A stretch of 64,000 nucleotides of DNA from contig NZ_FNAQ01000002.1 of the NCBI RefSeq assembly GCF_900101955.1, positions 275,576-339,575 on the forward strand. The letters run 5' to 3'. The translations under genes were made by a program, and so were the position numbers. The stretch's first letter is position 1. The number at the start of each line of letters is the position of its first letter. The DNA is from Desulfuromonas thiophila (GTDB lineage Bacteria > Desulfobacterota > Desulfuromonadia > Desulfuromonadales > Desulfuromonadaceae). The notes beneath the pieces are model-generated. The model saw only the letters and a list, made by a program, of their open reading frames with translations, searched no databases and had not been told where the DNA came from. Of this stretch, positions 1-8,089 are shown one piece after another.

Positions 1-203
1 GGGCTGGCGACGCAGGGGAAACCGGGAAGCCCGGAATTGTGTCGGGGAAGGTTCAGGCAGAAGATCGCAGAGGGGCGAGATACCACAAAAACAACCGGGG
101 ACACGTGCGGGTGCCGACCGATGGGCACCGAAGAAAGCTCAGGCTAACAGTTGTGAGGCTAAAAAGCGAGGGAATTCTGGGCGAGGTCATGCTGAGGCGC
201 TAG
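1..203 (+). other. Unresolved left edge; possible tail of an unidentified gene or intron-like element
   Basis: All three forward frames stay open for most of this stretch. The frame starting at base 3 runs from the window edge to a TAG at 201-203, and frame 1 is open to a stop near base 145. Neither partial peptide matches a family I recognise. The sequence is rich in short purine-rich and hairpin-like segments, which is reminiscent of structured RNA such as part of a group II intron, but no domain V, reverse transcriptase or RNase P signature is visible. It could be the 3' end of a plus-strand gene, a structured RNA or a remnant. The flanking sequence to the left is needed to decide. Confidence 0.15.
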
Positions 204-214
204 AAAGCGCGCCG

Positions 215-254
215 GCCCTGGCCAGCATTGTAGCTAAAAGATGCTGGCCAGGGC
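215..254. repeat. Strong hairpin (14-bp perfect stem)
   Basis: Bases 215-228 are the exact reverse complement of 241-254, with a 12-base loop. There is no clear T-run on either strand. It lies just beyond the stop of the minus-strand periplasmic protein gene at 273, so it may stabilise or end that transcript. It could equally end whatever enters from the left. Confidence 0.55.
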
Positions 255-272
255 TTAGGGGGCGGGGAAGGA

Positions 273-866
273 TCAGTCGGTGGTTGGATTGGTGCTGTTG
301 TCGCCGCTGCCAGGCGGGCAGCAGCCGCGCCGGCCCTGGAATCCCTTGCCGCAGCCTGCCGGGGCATCGTTCTGGCTGGGGCGGCACAGCTGACGCGGGC
401 CGCAGTTGCCGGCGCAGAGGTCGCGCAGCTTAGCCGCCAGCTCACGTTGTTGCGGGCTCAGGAGCGCATGAATGGCGCTGCGGGTGCGGGCCTGTTCGAT
501 CATCAGCTGGGTTTTGAGCTCGGCCAGTTGTTGAGCGCTGCTCCGCACGGCTTTTTCATTGAACTGGCCGTCACGGCCGGCCTGACGCAACTCCAGGCGC
601 AGGGGTTCCATTTGCTGCTTGAGTTGCTGGCGCTGCTGGCGGGCATTCTGGCGCAGGATGCGGATCTGTTCGAGCTGGGCGTCGCTCAATTCGAGCACCT
701 GTGCCACCCGCTCATAAAAGGGCTGCGGGCTGCAGCCGCCCTTGTCCGCCATGGGGTGTTTGAAGCCGGGGCCGGAATGGCCCCCCTGGGGCCAGGCCAG
801 GGCGGAGCCACTGGCCACCAAGCTCAACAGCAGGGTCAACAGGGTGAGGGTACGGAACTGAGACAT
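273..866 (-). CDS. CpxP/Spy-like periplasmic protein
   Basis: Predicted exported protein of 197 residues with a signal peptide at about 1-24 (hydrophobic core, Ala-Leu-Ala end). A long helical Q/R/L-rich segment at roughly 50-150 resembles the LTXXQ-motif CpxP/Spy/zinc-resistance family of periplasmic chaperones and stress sensors. The segment around LELSDAQ and a second LSPQQRE mimic the two family motifs. The Cys-rich tail (about six Cys after residue 148) is unusual for the family and could bind metal or form disulfides. The start is supported by an AGGAG site 8 bases upstream. It is transcribed divergently from a sensor kinase/response regulator pair, the usual arrangement for envelope-stress systems, so it is probably a target or modulator of that pair (inference). 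Confidence 0.7.
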   Translation of the reverse strand: MSQFRTLTLLTLLLSLVASGSALAWPQGGHSGPGFKHPMADKGGCSPQPFYERVAQVLELSDAQLEQIRILRQNARQQRQQLKQQMEPLRLELRQAGRDGQFNEKAVRSSAQQLAELKTQLMIEQARTRSAIHALLSPQQRELAAKLRDLCAGNCGPRQLCRPSQNDAPAGCGKGFQGRRGCCPPGSGDNSTNPTTD

Positions 867-1114
867 GAGGTTTCTCCTGTGTAAGGGGGGATACGTGGCA
901 GTGATCGCGTTGTTTGGTTGATCTGTCCTTGCTTCTGGGGATCAGACTAGCGTGGCAATGCGCAAGAAATAGGGAAGAATCGTGGAAAGGTTGAGGCTGG
1001 TTCGATTTGTTTTGAACAGCCCCGGGCGCTATCGCCATAATGAGCGTCAGGCTTCTGCCCTGGCGGTGCGCTCTGGCCGGGGTTTTTATCTCACCTGAAC
1101 GCGGGAGGTGAACG

Positions 1115-2524
1115 TTGCTGTTTCGCCTCAAATACAAATGGTTTGCTACCCTGCTGCTGAGTCTGTGTCTCGTGATCATCGGTATGTTCGCTCTGATGCA
1201 GTGGAGCTTCGACCGGGGGTTTCTGCGCTATGTCAACCGCCTGGAGCAGCAGCGGCTGGAGCAGCTGGCGACTCTTCTGGAACAGCATTACCCGTTGCTG
1301 GGTGACTGGCAGATGCTGCAGACCAATCCGACCTTGTGGCGGCAATTGCTGCGGGCCAGTCTGGTGGAGCCGGAATCGGGTGAGCTGTTGCCGATGGCGG
1401 CGCTGCGTCGCCATGGCCCGCCCGAGGATCTGTTTGCCCGCCGGCTGGTGTTACTCGATGCCAAGGGGCGGCCGGTGGTGCCGGCGGGCCACCGCAGCTG
1501 TGCCGAAGAACTCCGGCCATTGCAGGTTGACGGGCACCTGATCGGTTATCTGGGGCTGGCCTGTCAGCGAAAGGTGGCGTTGCAGCACCAGCTGGTATTT
1601 GCCAGTGAGCAGAAACGGGCATTTTTTCTGATTGCGCTGGCCATGGCGGCCGGTGCCGCGCTGCTGGCGCTACCGCTGGCGGCTGCCATGGTCAGGCGGG
1701 TACAGTCTCTGGCGCAGGCCACCCATCAGCTGGCAGCAGGTTGTTACAGGGTGCGGGTGGAGGCCCACGCCAACGATGAGTTGGGGCAACTGGCGCGTGA
1801 TTTTAATGCCCTGGCGCGAACACTGGAACAGAATGAACAAGCTCGGCGGCGCTGGCTGGCCGACATCTCTCATGAACTGCGTACTCCGCTGGCGGTGCTG
1901 CGTGGCGAGATCGAGGCCCTGCAGGATGGTCTGCGGCCGTTGGATGCGGCAGCGCTGGCCTCGCTGCAGGGGGAAACGCTGCGGTTGGGGCGACTGGTCG
2001 ATGATTTGTATCAGCTGTCGCTGTCGGATCTGGGTGCTCTGACCTACCGTTGGCAGACCCTTGATGCGGTGGCTCTGCTGGTTCAGGTGGGCGAGGAGAT
2101 GCGCGGCGCTTTTACGCGGGCCGGTCTGGAACTGTGCTTTGAGTGGCCGCCGGATCTGACAGCCTGGCTGCGGACCGATGGTGACCGGTTGCAGCAACTG
2201 TTCAGTAATCTGCTGGCCAACAGCCTGGCCTATACCGATGGTGGTGGCCGGGTGCGCGTTGCTGCTCACCGCGACGGTGCAGAACTGGTGATCGATGTGC
2301 AGGATAGCGCGCCGGGAGTGCCGCAAGAGAGTCTGCCACGGCTGTTCGAGCGTCTCTACCGGGTGGAGACTTCGCGCAGCCGCGAGTGGGGTGGCGCCGG
2401 GCTCGGTTTGTCCATCTGTCGCAGCATTGTCGAGGCCCATGGTGGCAGCATACAGGCACGGCCATCACCCCTGGGCGGGGTGTGGATTGAGGTGCGGCTG
2501 CCGTTGCAGGAGGAGGGACGATGA
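1115..2524 (+). CDS. Sensor histidine kinase, BaeS/CpxA-like
   Basis: Membrane histidine kinase of 469 residues. Transmembrane helix at about 9-28, periplasmic sensor region 30-168, second helix 170-193, HAMP 190-243. The phospho-acceptor is His253 in the H-box ISHELRTPLA. The C-terminal ATPase domain carries an N-box around NLLANSL and a G-box GGAGLGLSI. The start codon is TTG, chosen because a GGGAGGTG ribosome binding site sits 4-13 bases upstream and no ATG fits. It overlaps the next gene by the ATGA motif, so the pair is translationally coupled. Envelope-stress sensing is inferred from the BaeS-like architecture and the divergent CpxP-like gene. Confidence 0.9.
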   Translation: MLFRLKYKWFATLLLSLCLVIIGMFALMQWSFDRGFLRYVNRLEQQRLEQLATLLEQHYPLLGDWQMLQTNPTLWRQLLRASLVEPESGELLPMAALRRHGPPEDLFARRLVLLDAKGRPVVPAGHRSCAEELRPLQVDGHLIGYLGLACQRKVALQHQLVFASEQKRAFFLIALAMAAGAALLALPLAAAMVRRVQSLAQATHQLAAGCYRVRVEAHANDELGQLARDFNALARTLEQNEQARRRWLADISHELRTPLAVLRGEIEALQDGLRPLDAAALASLQGETLRLGRLVDDLYQLSLSDLGALTYRWQTLDAVALLVQVGEEMRGAFTRAGLELCFEWPPDLTAWLRTDGDRLQQLFSNLLANSLAYTDGGGRVRVAAHRDGAELVIDVQDSAPGVPQESLPRLFERLYRVETSRSREWGGAGLGLSICRSIVEAHGGSIQARPSPLGGVWIEVRLPLQEEGR

Positions 2525-3234
2525 GTGAGCCGATGGCAGGCCAGGCGAGGGAACCGGCTGGCGCGGGCCGGATTCTGGTGGTTGAGGATGAGCCCAAGCT
2601 GGCGGCGTTGCTGCGCGATTATCTGCGCCAGGCCGGGTTTCGCGTGGAATTGCAGGCCGACGGCGCGGCGGTGGTGGGGCAGATCCGTCACCAGCCGCCG
2701 GATCTGCTGTTGCTTGATCTGATGCTGCCGGGCAGTGATGGCATGGAAATCTGCCGTCAGGTGCGCCAGTTCAGCAGCCTGCCCATTATCATGACCACGG
2801 CACGGGTCGAGGAGATCGACCGGTTGCTGGGGTTGGAACTGGGGGCTGACGATTACATCTGCAAGCCCTACAGCCCGCGCGAGGTCGTGGCGCGGGTGAA
2901 GGCAGTGCTGCGCCGCAGCCAGCCGGAGGGACTGGCCGGCGGCGGTTTGCAACTGGATGCGCTGTCTTACCGGGCCTGGCTTGATGGGCGGGAACTGGGG
3001 CTGACAGCCGTGGAATTCAAGCTGCTGGCGCTGCTGGCGGGTCAGCCGGGCCGGCTGTTTTCGCGCAGCCAGCTGATGGCCCGGATCTATCCGGATGACC
3101 GCACGGTCAATGATCGAACCATCGACAGCCACATCAAGAAACTGCGCCGCAAGATCGCCGCCATTGATCCAGGGGCCGAGCTGATCCATTCGGTGTATGG
3201 CGTCGGTTACCGTTTTGAGCAGCGGTCGTTGTGA
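2521..3234 (+). CDS. OmpR/BaeR-like response regulator
   Basis: Response regulator of 237 residues: receiver domain at about 16-130 with acidic pocket VEDE, phospho-acceptor Asp66 in LLLLDLMLP and conserved Lys115 in CKPYSPRE, followed by an OmpR-type winged-helix DNA-binding domain (about 140-235) ending with the typical GVGYRFE wing. The N-terminus has about 15 extra residues before the receiver, as in BaeR. Start ATG overlaps the kinase stop. It should be phosphorylated by the upstream kinase and probably controls the divergent CpxP-like gene through the 867-1114 intergenic region. Confidence 0.92.
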   Translation: MSEPMAGQAREPAGAGRILVVEDEPKLAALLRDYLRQAGFRVELQADGAAVVGQIRHQPPDLLLLDLMLPGSDGMEICRQVRQFSSLPIIMTTARVEEIDRLLGLELGADDYICKPYSPREVVARVKAVLRRSQPEGLAGGGLQLDALSYRAWLDGRELGLTAVEFKLLALLAGQPGRLFSRSQLMARIYPDDRTVNDRTIDSHIKKLRRKIAAIDPGAELIHSVYGVGYRFEQRSL

Positions 3235-3246
3235 GGTTGCCTGGGC

Positions 3247-3528
3247 TCAGGCCTCCGGCAAGACCTTTTTCCATGGCTGGATGCTGACCTGGGCAAACAG
3301 GCCGGCCTGGGCGTAGGGGTCGTTGCGGGCGAACTCCTGGGCAGCGGCCAGATCGGCGCAGTCGAGGATGACGACGGAACCATTCATATCGCCCTGTTCA
3401 TCGAGGGTCGGGCCAGCGGCAAACAGCCGTTCTCCCAGATTTTTGAGGTAAGCGACGTGCGCTGGCCGGTTCTGTTGACGCACGGCCAGTTGGCCTGGCT
3501 TGTCCTGGGCATGGATGACATACAGCAT
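3247..3528 (-). CDS. YciI-like protein
   Basis: Small cytoplasmic protein of 93 residues with a dimeric alpha/beta (ferredoxin-like) YciI fold. The family His and Asp are visible in RPAHVAYL and NDPYAQAGLF, and the N-terminal strand MLYVIHAQD is typical. Family members are related to muconolactone isomerase-like enzymes, but their substrate is generally unknown. It lies 22 bases after ptsP on the same strand and is likely co-transcribed. An AAGGAGG-type site precedes the ATG. Confidence 0.85.
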   Translation of the reverse strand: MLYVIHAQDKPGQLAVRQQNRPAHVAYLKNLGERLFAAGPTLDEQGDMNGSVVILDCADLAAAQEFARNDPYAQAGLFAQVSIQPWKKVLPEA

Positions 3529-3550
3529 AAAAGGAACCTCCTTGAACGGG

Positions 3551-5896
3551 TCAGGCAGAACAGGGCAGACAGGCGGAAGCGGTTTGCTGAGAGGCCGACC
3601 GCATCCGTTCGAGAAGGCTGCTCAGCTGTGTGCGGATGGCACTGCTGTCGCTCATCAGCAGCACCTGCTCGGCGGTTTCCGCCGCTTGGCCGCTGTCAAT
3701 ATCGGCCAGCAGGGCCTTGATGCGCGGGATAAAGGGCGCGACAATGGAAAACTCTCGAATTCCCAGCCCCAGCAGTAAGAGGAAATGCAGGGGGTCGGTA
3801 GCCATCTCGCCGCAGATGCAGATGCCCTTGCCCTGCTGGCGGGCACAGCTGCATACCTGGTGGATGGCCTGCACCACAGCGGGATGCAGTGGGTTGTAGT
3901 ACTTGTTGACCAGCGGGTTGTTGCGGTCGGCGGCCAGCATATACTGAATCAGATCGTTGGTACCCAGAGCGAAGAAGTCGACCTCGCGGGCCAGAAAGGC
4001 ACACAGCTGCACCGCTGAGGGCACCTCGATCATCACGCCAAGGGGAATGTCGTCAGCAAAGGGATGACCTTGCTGGCACAGGTTGGCCTTGGCTTCGGTC
4101 ACGACCTGTTTACAGGCACGCAATTCTTCGATGCCGGAGATCATCGGGAACAGCAATTTGACCGGGCCGTGGTGACTGGCCATCAGAATGGCTTCAATCT
4201 GGGTGCGGAAGATATCAGGATTGTCGAGAGATACCCGCACCGACCGCCAGCCCATAAAGGGGTTGTCTTCCTCCGGCGGCTTGAAGTAGGGCAGGGCCTT
4301 GTCGCCACCGATGTCGAGGGTGCGGATGGTGACCGGCGCGCCGGCGAAACTCTCGACGATCTTGCGGTAGAGCAGGTACTGATCCTGCCGGTCGGGGAAG
4401 GTGTTGCGTGTCATGTAAGGGAATTCAGTGCGGTACAGACCGACGCCCTCGGCGCCGTTGCGTAGGGCGATGGCGACATCGCTGATCAGACCGATGTTGG
4501 CCCGCAGGGTCACCCGCACGCCGTCGGCGGACAGGGCCGACCGATCGCGAAATTCATTGATGCGGTCGAGCTCGCGATCGCAGTCCTTTTCCAGCCGGCG
4601 GTATTCATCGATGATGGCGGGGGCCGGTCGTACGAACAGGCAACCGGAGTTGCCATCAACAATGACAAAGTTGCCCGGTTCCGCCGCCCGGCAGGCGCCC
4701 CTGACGCCGACTAGGGCCGGAATGCCGAGGGATTTGGCCATGATTACGGCGTGGGAATTCTGTTCGCCGGTTTCGGTGACAATGCCGAGCAATTTGTCAT
4801 GATCAAGCACCGCCATGTCCGAAGGCAAAATCTCGCGTGCCAGCAGGATGCCCTTCTGCTTGAGCTGGAGGGTCTGGTTTTCCTTGCCAGTCAGATTGGC
4901 CAGCAGGCGCCGGCCAATGTCCATGGCGTCGCTGGCCCGTTCACGCAGGTAGGGGTCCTCCATGCGCGAAAAGGCCTCGGTGTAGCTGGTGATGACCTTC
5001 TTCAAGGCGTAAGGCGCGCTGTGGCCGCTCTGAATCTCGCTGGCCAGTTGATCCTGGAAGGCGCGATCCTCTAGGATCATCAGATGGGTGTGGAAGATGG
5101 CGGCATCCTCTTCCGACAGCCGTTCGGCTACCCGCTTTTCCAGAAACAGGGTCTGGATACGGGTTTCTTCCAAGGCATCGTGCAGGCGGCGCAGTTCCTG
5201 ATGGACGTCGACATCGATTTCGTCGAGCAGGTCGGCAAAGCCGCATTGTTCATCAAGAATGTAGGCTGGGCCGGAAACCACGCCGGGATAGGCGACGGTG
5301 CCGCGCAGGGCCGCGCCCAAGGGTTCCTGGGGCTGTGGCGAGGCGGGCGCGAGCAGTTTGGCGCGGGTGACCTGGTTGATCGAATTCAGCAGGCGGGCGT
5401 TGGTGACCACCGCCGATACCTGAAAGGCGATGGTCGACAGGGCGCTGATTTCCGTGGCGGTGAAGGCCCGTTGCTCGGTGGTCTGCAGGGTGATAACGCC
5501 AATGGGCTGACGCCGTTCAAGCAGGGGAATCGCCAGAAAAGTGCGGAAGCGTTCCTCACGTGTTTCGCGGAAGTAGAGATAGCGGGGATGTTCTTCCGGA
5601 TTGAGGATGGAGACCGGCCGGCCTTCCTCGATGGCCATGCTGGCCAGACCTTCGCCCAGCCGCATACTGACCTTGCCGATGGTTTCGCGCGGCAGCCCCT
5701 CGGTGGCGTGTAACACCAGCGTAGCGCCGTCCTCCTCCAGCAGATAGATGGAGCAGACCTCTGATTTCATCCGCCGTGCCACCAACGACACAATATTGTC
5801 GAGGGTTTCGTGCAGATCGTGCGACTGCAGGATCAGCGTGCTGATGTCTTCCAGCGTGCTGATTGAAAGCCGGTCTGAGATTGCTCGCTGTTCCAT
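3551..5896 (-). CDS. ptsP: Phosphoenolpyruvate-protein phosphotransferase PtsP (GAF-EI type)
   Basis: Enzyme I-like first component of the nitrogen/regulatory PTS, 781 residues. It takes phosphate from PEP and passes it to an NPr/HPr-type carrier. An N-terminal GAF domain (about 20-170) precedes the EI N-terminal domain (200-335), the swivelling phospho-histidine domain with His382 in NSHAVIMAKSLGIP, and the C-terminal PEP-binding TIM barrel (450-745) with the active-site Cys in CICGEMATDP. Full length for PtsP. The GAF domain suggests control by a small ligand such as glutamine, as reported for other PtsP proteins. It is downstream of a cytidylate-kinase-like gene (34-base gap) and probably shares its promoter. 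No PTS sugar permease is nearby, consistent with a regulatory role. Confidence 0.92.
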   Translation of the reverse strand: MEQRAISDRLSISTLEDISTLILQSHDLHETLDNIVSLVARRMKSEVCSIYLLEEDGATLVLHATEGLPRETIGKVSMRLGEGLASMAIEEGRPVSILNPEEHPRYLYFRETREERFRTFLAIPLLERRQPIGVITLQTTEQRAFTATEISALSTIAFQVSAVVTNARLLNSINQVTRAKLLAPASPQPQEPLGAALRGTVAYPGVVSGPAYILDEQCGFADLLDEIDVDVHQELRRLHDALEETRIQTLFLEKRVAERLSEEDAAIFHTHLMILEDRAFQDQLASEIQSGHSAPYALKKVITSYTEAFSRMEDPYLRERASDAMDIGRRLLANLTGKENQTLQLKQKGILLAREILPSDMAVLDHDKLLGIVTETGEQNSHAVIMAKSLGIPALVGVRGACRAAEPGNFVIVDGNSGCLFVRPAPAIIDEYRRLEKDCDRELDRINEFRDRSALSADGVRVTLRANIGLISDVAIALRNGAEGVGLYRTEFPYMTRNTFPDRQDQYLLYRKIVESFAGAPVTIRTLDIGGDKALPYFKPPEEDNPFMGWRSVRVSLDNPDIFRTQIEAILMASHHGPVKLLFPMISGIEELRACKQVVTEAKANLCQQGHPFADDIPLGVMIEVPSAVQLCAFLAREVDFFALGTNDLIQYMLAADRNNPLVNKYYNPLHPAVVQAIHQVCSCARQQGKGICICGEMATDPLHFLLLLGLGIREFSIVAPFIPRIKALLADIDSGQAAETAEQVLLMSDSSAIRTQLSSLLERMRSASQQTASACLPCSA

Positions 5897-5930
5897 AAAA
5901 TCGGCCTGGCCGGACGGCGGTGACGAAGGA

Positions 5931-6758
5931 TCAGACTTCTTTGGGATTGAGATGGTAGGCGAACACCTTGAGGCGGTCGTCGACCCGCAGTTTGGGGGCC
6001 AGTCCGGCGATCAGACGCTGGATGGCGCGCCGCTCGTCCTCGCTGTGGATATGGCCTTCGAGACGAATTTCACTGCCGTCGATATTCACCTGCAGGTGGT
6101 GCCCTTCAATCTCCGCTGACTTGAGAATGGCGATTTCAATCCTCTTGCGCAGCAGCAGATCCTGCAGCCGGGTGCGCGAAGGCTCGTCGAGGCAGCGCAG
6201 ATTGTTCTCCTGCAGTCCCTGACAGATCAATTCAACAGCCATATCTTCGGAGATCTTGGCGGTGTTGATGATCAGATCGTAAGCATAGGGATCGTTCCAG
6301 TCGCGATCGAAATAGTATTTGATGAAGCCGGCGCGCTGCTGGTCGCTTTTGCGCACCAGAATGCGCGAAAGATCCGGATCGAGCCATTCGCGTTCGGCCC
6401 AGCGTTCCACCCGCAATTCGAAGGGCGCGATGATCCGGGTGCTGAAGATGCAGGAAACGCCATCAAGAATGTCCTGACCACCGCGACCGTAGATGATGAC
6501 ATTGTCCTTGAGAGCGTATTCCAGAATGATCTGCTGGATATGCAGCATGTCGATTTCGATGCGGGCATCCAGGCTTTCAACGAAGGCCGGTGGTTTCTCG
6601 TCGGCGGTTTCAAGAGCCTCTTCCGACAGGCCGTATTTTTCCGCCACCTGCAGAATGGCATCGCCATCAACCAGGGTATAACCGAGTTTGTCTGCCAGGG
6701 CGCGGGCGATAATGGAGCCGCCGCTACCCATTTCACGCGATATTGTGACAATGGCCAT
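5931..6758 (-). CDS. Cytidylate kinase-like protein with C-terminal BON-like domain
   Basis: Protein of 275 residues. The N-terminal ~200 residues form a cytidylate-kinase-like P-loop domain with the loop SREMGSGGS at residues 7-15, as in proteins annotated as cytidylate kinase-like family. The true Cmk substrate is not assured. Residues about 208-275 look like a BON domain (pattern VNIDGSEIRLEGHIHS, then VDDRLKVF), a phospholipid-binding or periplasmic module that is odd on a nucleotide kinase fold. No signal peptide is seen. It is the first gene of a unit with ptsP and a YciI gene and has a good sigma70-type promoter 50-80 bases upstream. A role with PtsP in signalling is inference only. 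Confidence 0.75.
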   Translation of the reverse strand: MAIVTISREMGSGGSIIARALADKLGYTLVDGDAILQVAEKYGLSEEALETADEKPPAFVESLDARIEIDMLHIQQIILEYALKDNVIIYGRGGQDILDGVSCIFSTRIIAPFELRVERWAEREWLDPDLSRILVRKSDQQRAGFIKYYFDRDWNDPYAYDLIINTAKISEDMAVELICQGLQENNLRCLDEPSRTRLQDLLLRKRIEIAILKSAEIEGHHLQVNIDGSEIRLEGHIHSEDERRAIQRLIAGLAPKLRVDDRLKVFAYHLNPKEV

Positions 6759-6808
6759 CGTTCTTCCCCTTGATGTTGAATAAAATCAGAACATTGCAAA
6801 ACCTGGCG

Positions 6809-6837
6809 ATTCTAGCAACAGCTTCGCCGGTTGACAA
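6809..6837 (-). promoter_or_regulatory. Sigma70-type promoter for the cytidylate kinase-like/ptsP unit
   Basis: Reading the minus strand, TTGTCA (6837-6832), a 17-base spacer, then TAGAAT (6814-6809). Each hexamer is one mismatch from consensus. The predicted start of transcription lies about 40-45 bases before the ATG at 6758. Confidence 0.65.
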
Positions 6838-6943
6838 GCGATTCCTCCGTGCTGCAAAGGTAGGGCCTGTCTGTGGCCTGGCCAACAGCGCAAACGCTGT
6901 TTCCCTGACCTCAGCTGGTTCTTGCCAGAGTCTGCGCTGCCGG

Positions 6944-7897
6944 CTAGAAGCCGGGCTTATGCTCGAAGGTGTGGAGCGAGCGGATAAAACGCAGGGTCCG
7001 GCTCTTTGAGCGCATCACCAGGGTATCGGTTTCAGCGCCGCCGGCAAAGTAACGTACACCCTTGAGCAGGGCACCGGAGGTGACGCCGGTGGCGGCGAAG
7101 AAGACATCACCGCCGGCCAGATCCTCGACGCCGTAGACACGCGTCAGGTCACTGATGCCCATTTGCGGTGCCCGCTGGCGTTCTTCATCGGTGGTGAAGA
7201 CCAGCCGGGCCTGCATGTCGCCGCCGAGACATTTGATTGCTGCCGCCGCCAGCACGCCTTCGGGGGCACCGCCGGTGCCGATAACCAGATCGACGCCGCT
7301 ACCGAGGATGCCGGTGGCCACCGCTGGAGCGACGTCACCATCGGAAATCAGCAGAATGCGGGCACCACACTGACGGATGGCGCTGATGATCGCTTCGTGG
7401 CGGGGCCGGTCGAGCAGGACCACGGTCAAATCGCCCAGCTGGCACTGCTTGGCGCGGGCCAGACGCCGCAGGTTGTCGCCGACGGGGGCATCGATATCGA
7501 TGCAGCCATGTCCAGCCGGGCCGACAATCAGTTTTTCCATGTACATGTCCGGCGCGTGAAGAAAGCCGCCAGCCGGGGCGAGAGCAATGGTGGCGATGGC
7601 GCCACTCTTGCCCTTGGCGCAGAGGCTGGTGCCTTCCAGGGGATCGACGGCGATATCCACCGCTGGTCCCCGGCCACTGCCGAGGCGCTCACCGATGTAG
7701 AGCATTGGCGCCTCGTCCATTTCCCCTTCACCGATCACTACCGTCCCCTCAATGTCCATCAGGCCCAGGGCCTGCCGCATGGCACCGGTTGCGGCTTCGT
7801 CGGCGGCGATCTTGTCGCCCCGGCCGACCCAGCGGCCACAGGCCAGGGCCGCCGCTTCAGTGACGCGGGCCAGTTCCAGGGCCAGACTGCGATCCAT
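6944..7897 (-). CDS. glpX: Fructose-1,6-bisphosphatase class II (GlpX)
   Basis: Gluconeogenic enzyme hydrolysing fructose-1,6-bisphosphate, 317 residues, the usual GlpX length. Conserved elements seen: VIGEGEMDEAPMLYIGE, the metal site VDPLEGT, the ISDGDVAPA stretch and the GTGGAPEGV loop. The start was set at 7897 rather than the longer reading frame because GAGGTGAGC lies directly upstream and the encoded N-terminus MDRSLALEL matches the family. It stands alone. An acetate- or organic-acid-oxidising organism needs it for sugar synthesis. Confidence 0.93.
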   Translation of the reverse strand: MDRSLALELARVTEAAALACGRWVGRGDKIAADEAATGAMRQALGLMDIEGTVVIGEGEMDEAPMLYIGERLGSGRGPAVDIAVDPLEGTSLCAKGKSGAIATIALAPAGGFLHAPDMYMEKLIVGPAGHGCIDIDAPVGDNLRRLARAKQCQLGDLTVVLLDRPRHEAIISAIRQCGARILLISDGDVAPAVATGILGSGVDLVIGTGGAPEGVLAAAAIKCLGGDMQARLVFTTDEERQRAPQMGISDLTRVYGVEDLAGGDVFFAATGVTSGALLKGVRYFAGGAETDTLVMRSKSRTLRFIRSLHTFEHKPGF

Positions 7898-8089
7898 AAG
7901 CTCACCTCGTGAAGAGAAAAAGGCGCCCAGAAGTAAACATTGAAAAGCGGACAAGGACTCTGGGCTCGCCGTTGTCCGGCGTGCTATGATGGCACGATTG
8001 TACCTGAGAAACAATTGTCAATTCGTTTGGCAAGGCAGACGGTTTGTCGGGTTTTTTGTCGCCGATGGCGGGAAGGAGAAGGCTTTTTC

